A stretch of DNA of 64,000 bases from Clostridia bacterium (GTDB lineage Bacteria > Bacillota > Clostridia > Lachnospirales > Lachnospiraceae): assembly GCA_910576205.1 (NCBI GenBank), contig CAJTHL010000001.1, positions 434,001 to 498,000 on the forward strand, in the 5' to 3' direction. Shown in pieces: positions 61,107 to 64,000 of the stretch (positions are counted from its first letter, which is position 1; every line of letters starts with the position of its first letter). The notes under the pieces are model-generated. The model was not told where the DNA came from. It worked only from the letters and a program-made list of their open reading frames with translations, and made no database searches. The position numbers were made by a program, and so were the translations under genes.

Positions 61107-61883
61107 TTATTTTTTCTGTTTCAGCCTGGCCAGCTCGTCGAATACCACGTCGTTGACCACCTTGATGTATGTCCCCTTCATTCCCGAAGAGCGGGACTCA
61201 ATAACGCCTGCGCTTTCAAATTTGCGCAGGGCATTTACGATAACAGAGCGGGTGATGCCCACGCTGTCCGCAATCCTGCTGGCTACCAGAATGCCCTCGT
61301 CTCCCTCCAGCTCATCAAAAATATGAATGATGGCCTCCAGCTCGGAAAAGGACAGGGTGCTGATAGCAGACTTGACAATCTGCACCTTTCTGGATTCCTC
61401 TGCGTTCTCCTCATTCACAGAACGCATCATTTCCAGCCCCACCACCGTGGTGCCGTACTCGCTTAAGATAATGTCGTCAATGTCATACTGCTCCTGATCC
61501 TTGTACAGGAACACGGTGCCCAGACGTTCCCCCGCAATATCAATGGGCGTAATGATGGCCTGGTACTGGTTCACATTCTCGGAAACAAAACCCAGCGTCC
61601 GCAGGTTCACATTCTCTTTTGTGGACAAAATACCCAGAAGCCGTTCATTGAGCAGGCTGTCAATATGCCCTCCCACCTGTCCCACAATCAGCTCCTTAAG
61701 CTCCTGCACCCCCTCGCAGCAGCCGATGCCCAGCACCTTCCCTTTTTTACTGAGTACCAGTACATTGGAATCCAGGATATCCGTCAGCACTTCACAGATA
61801 TCATTAAATACCACTTTACTGGTGCTGCTGTTGTGTAGCAATTTGTTGATTTTCCTGGTTTTGTCTAATAACTGTACACTCAT
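61107..61883 (-). CDS. codY: GTP- and branched-chain-amino-acid-sensing global repressor CodY
   Basis: About 258 residues; start ATG 61883 behind GGGAGG. The N-terminal GAF-like domain (LLDKTRKINKLLHNSST, then YQAIITPIDIAGERLGTVFLYK) binds isoleucine/valine, a linker helix follows, and the winged helix has VASRIADSVGITRSVIVNALRKFESAGVIESRSSGMKGTYIKV, the near-invariant CodY recognition helix. In Firmicutes CodY represses nutrient-scavenging genes when GTP and amino acids are high. It is downstream of topA. Two CodY-box-like sites lie just before it. Confidence 0.97.
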   Translation of the reverse strand: MSVQLLDKTRKINKLLHNSSTSKVVFNDICEVLTDILDSNVLVLSKKGKVLGIGCCEGVQELKELIVGQVGGHIDSLLNERLLGILSTKENVNLRTLGFVSENVNQYQAIITPIDIAGERLGTVFLYKDQEQYDIDDIILSEYGTTVVGLEMMRSVNEENAEESRKVQIVKSAISTLSFSELEAIIHIFDELEGDEGILVASRIADSVGITRSVIVNALRKFESAGVIESRSSGMKGTYIKVVNDVVFDELARLKQKK

Positions 61884-61939
61884 CTGAAATATTCCTCCCT
61901 GTTGTTTCATCCTAACACAGGGTTTCAATAATTTCAATA

Positions 61940-61974
61940 AGTTTTTATAAAATTCGATAAGTTTTTGAAAAATT
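61940..61974 (-). promoter_or_regulatory. Tandem CodY-box-like sites before codY
   Basis: Two copies 20 bases apart, read on the minus strand: AATTTTATAAAAACT (61940-61954; three mismatches to the CodY box AATTTTCWGAAAATT) and AATTTTTCAAAAACT (61960-61974; four mismatches). The flanks TTC and GATAAG/AATAAG also repeat. They lie in the topA-codY gap, so autoregulation is plausible. Confidence 0.5.
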
Positions 61975-61978
61975 CTGA

Positions 61979-64000
61979 TTACTCTTTTTTATTCCCAATC
62001 CCTCTGCACTTCTCATCCGCGCAGACCAGCTTTGCTCCCTTCTCCACCATATATCCGCCGCACTTGGGGCATTTCTCCTTAGAGGGCTTCTGCCAGGACA
62101 TAAAACTGCACTCCGGATTATCCTCACATCCGTAATATTTCCGTCCCTTTTTGGATTTCCGCAGCACCACCTCTTTTCCGCATAAGGGGCAGGGCACGCC
62201 GATCTTTTCCAGATACGGCTTGGTATTGCGGCACTCCGGGAATCCGGGGCAGGCCAGGAACCGCCCAAAAGGCCCGTATTTGATGACCATGTTCCGTCCG
62301 CACTCGTCGCAGACCACATCCGTCACCTCATCCTCAATTTTGATTTCCTCCAGATCCTTCTCCGCCACCTTTACGGCTTCCTCCAGGTCGGGATAGAAAT
62401 TCTCCACCACGGTTTTCCAGCTGACCGTGCCTTCCTCCACACAGTCCAGGAGTCCCTCCATATTGGCGGTAAAGTCCACCTCCACAATGCTGGGGAAGGC
62501 CTGCTTCATCATATTATTCACCACTTCCCCCAGCTCCGTCAGATAGAGGTTCCGGTTTTCCCTGGCCACATACCTGCGGGCAATAATGGTGGTAATGGTG
62601 GGCGCATAAGTGCTGGGCCGCCCGATCCCCAGCTCCTCCAGGGTCTTTACCAGGGAAGCCTCCGTATAATGGGCCGGCGGCTGGGTAAAGTGCTGTTTGC
62701 TGTCAAAGGCCTGGAAGGTAAGCGCGCTGGTTGTATCCAACCCCTGGTTCAGGGTATTGTTCCCGGCTTTCTCATCCTCCTCCTGGATATATACAGACAG
62801 GAATCCGTCAAATTTCACTTTAGATGCTGACACGGTAAAGCGGTAATCCCCACCGTCGATTTTCACGCCTGTAGTCTCATAGACCGCGTCCGCCATCTGG
62901 CTTGCCGTAAAGCGCTTCCAGATCAGCTGATAGAGGCGGTACTGGTCCCGGCTCAGGGAATCCTTAAGGACCGCAGGCGTCCGGCTGATATCTGTGGGAC
63001 GAATGGCTTCGTGAGCGTCCTGGATCTTCTTTCCCGCCGCTCCCGCGCCCTGCCGCCCGGACACATATTTCTCTCCATACTGCTTTCCAATGTATTCCCG
63101 GGCATTTTTCTGGGCCTCCTCGGAAATACGGGTGGAATCCGTACGCAGATAGGTGATGATACCCACGGTTCCGTTTCCCTTGATATCAATACCCTCGTAG
63201 AGCTGCTGGGCCAGACGCATGGTTTTCTGGGTGGAGAAATTCAGGGTCTTGGAAGCCTCCTGCTGCAGGGTACTGGTGGTAAAGGGCAGAGGCGCCTTTT
63301 TCACCCGCTCTCCCCGCTTCACATCCGCCACGTGAAATCTGGCGTTTTCCAGGGCTTTTGTGATCTCATCCAGCTGTTCTTTGGAGGAAATGGTGATTTT
63401 TTTTGATTTTGTTCCATAAAAATGCGCCGTCAGGGGTTTTCTCTCCCCCTGGACCTTAAACGACGCGTCCAGGGTCCAGTATTCCTCCGGGATAAAGGCA
63501 TTAATCTCCTCGTCCCGGTCCGCAATAATACGAAGGGCCACAGACTGCACACGCCCCGCGCTTAAGCCCCGCTTTACCTTTGCCCAGAGAATAGGGCTTA
63601 TGCGGTATCCCACCATGCGGTCCAGCATCCGCCGGGCCTGCTGGGCATTCACCAGGTCCATGTCGATCTGGCGGGCCTCTTTAATAGAAGCTTTTACCGC
63701 GGTTTTTGTGATTTCATTAAAGCTGATCCGGTACATCTTCTTCGCGTCCAGATTCAGCGCCTGGGAAAGATGCCAGGAAATGGCCTCTCCCTCCCGGTCG
63801 GGGTCCGTTGCCAGGTAGACCTTGTCAGCCTTCTTTGCCTCTTTGCGAAGCTTTGCCAGGATATCCCCCTTTCCCCGGATAGTAATATATTTAGGCTCGT
63901 AGCCATGTTCCACATCAATGCCAAGCTGGCTCTTTGGAAGATCCCGCACATGTCCCTGGGATGCCAGGACTTCATAATTAGAGCCCAGAAACTTCTTTAT
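61979..64000 (-). CDS. topA: DNA topoisomerase I (5' end beyond window)
   Basis: About 673 residues are visible; the start lies beyond position 64000 (reading enters at IKKFLGSNYEVLASQGHVRDLPKSQLG). It relaxes negative supercoils by a type IA mechanism. The Toprim metal motif DPDREGEAISW and the active-site Tyr in GIITYLRTDSTRISEE are present. At the C-terminus are three four-Cys zinc ribbons: CDECG...CPGFPEC, CPLCG...CEDNPEC and CPKCG...CADEKC. It is followed at about 95 bases by codY. Confidence 0.97.
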   Translation of the reverse strand: MKKFLGSNYEVLASQGHVRDLPKSQLGIDVEHGYEPKYITIRGKGDILAKLRKEAKKADKVYLATDPDREGEAISWHLSQALNLDAKKMYRISFNEITKTAVKASIKEARQIDMDLVNAQQARRMLDRMVGYRISPILWAKVKRGLSAGRVQSVALRIIADRDEEINAFIPEEYWTLDASFKVQGERKPLTAHFYGTKSKKITISSKEQLDEITKALENARFHVADVKRGERVKKAPLPFTTSTLQQEASKTLNFSTQKTMRLAQQLYEGIDIKGNGTVGIITYLRTDSTRISEEAQKNAREYIGKQYGEKYVSGRQGAGAAGKKIQDAHEAIRPTDISRTPAVLKDSLSRDQYRLYQLIWKRFTASQMADAVYETTGVKIDGGDYRFTVSASKVKFDGFLSVYIQEEDEKAGNNTLNQGLDTTSALTFQAFDSKQHFTQPPAHYTEASLVKTLEELGIGRPSTYAPTITTIIARRYVARENRNLYLTELGEVVNNMMKQAFPSIVEVDFTANMEGLLDCVEEGTVSWKTVVENFYPDLEEAVKVAEKDLEEIKIEDEVTDVVCDECGRNMVIKYGPFGRFLACPGFPECRNTKPYLEKIGVPCPLCGKEVVLRKSKKGRKYYGCEDNPECSFMSWQKPSKEKCPKCGGYMVEKGAKLVCADEKCRGIGNKKE

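Overview
The window is 64 kb of a densely packed, moderately GC-rich chromosome from a low-GC-type Gram-positive lineage, most likely a gut Lachnospiraceae (Clostridium cluster XIVa). The case rests on codY directly downstream of topA, a perfect CIRCE operator before groES-groEL, strong AGGAGG ribosome-binding sites, a Bce-type two-component/ABC module, an ECF-type vitamin importer, and YesM/YesN-like regulation. Species cannot be fixed from the sequence alone. Most genes lie on the minus strand. I saw no insertion sequence, prophage, CRISPR array or rRNA.

Layout, left to right. 0-8 kb: a dTDP-rhamnose and ABC-dependent polysaccharide export operon (rfbB, rfbA, rfbC, an unrecognised coiled-coil membrane protein, Wzm/Wzt-like exporter, two glycosyltransferases) behind a good promoter. 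8.1-9.6 kb: tRNA-Trp and an NlpC/P60 cell-wall hydrolase. 9.8-13.3 kb: a zinc-type ArsR repressor, then a run with a phosphodiesterase, an atypical thioredoxin reductase, thioredoxin and a sodium symporter. 13.5-18.4 kb: a papain-like hypothetical protein, aldo/keto reductase, heavy-metal permease, XRE regulator and MscS. 18.4-23.1 kb: glycogen branching enzyme with a long basic tail, and NAD-dependent DNA ligase. 23.2-27 kb: a CoA locus (coaBC, pantothenate ECF transporter, coaX, a D-2-hydroxyacid dehydrogenase). 27-29 kb: an HPr-like protein without histidine, an S1-domain protein and acyl-ACP thioesterase. 29.4-38.7 kb: a catabolic island with two URO-D-superfamily methyltransferase-like proteins, a ribose-type ABC importer and a YesMN two-component system. 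38.9-42.8 kb: AraC regulator, MATE exporter, diaminopropionate ammonia-lyase and tRNA-Gln. 43-46.2 kb: carB alone. 46.3-49.3 kb: a C39-like peptidase with a 40-residue companion and an amylosucrase-like enzyme. 49.4-54 kb: a complete Bce-type antimicrobial-peptide sensing and resistance module. 54-57.4 kb: rluF, a Gfo/Idh/MocA oxidoreductase and guaB. 58-64 kb: groEL-groES, a PH-like membrane protein, codY, and topA, which runs off the right edge.

The most unusual structure is not a gene. A family of short repeats fills several intercistronic gaps from the stop codon of one gene to the ribosome-binding site of the next (13.3, 21.0, 31.7 and 32.7 kb, with right-end-only copies at 6.85 and 39.9 kb). 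Copies share a 5' end (AAAACAGC), covarying arms (GCATC/GATGC, GCAAG/CTTGC) and a right end (GGGCGGATGCGGAACTGG) leading into AGGAGG. Other points of interest are the URO-D/ABC island, the thioredoxin reductase lacking the usual pyridine-nucleotide motifs, tandem CodY-box-like sites before codY, and two small ORFs.
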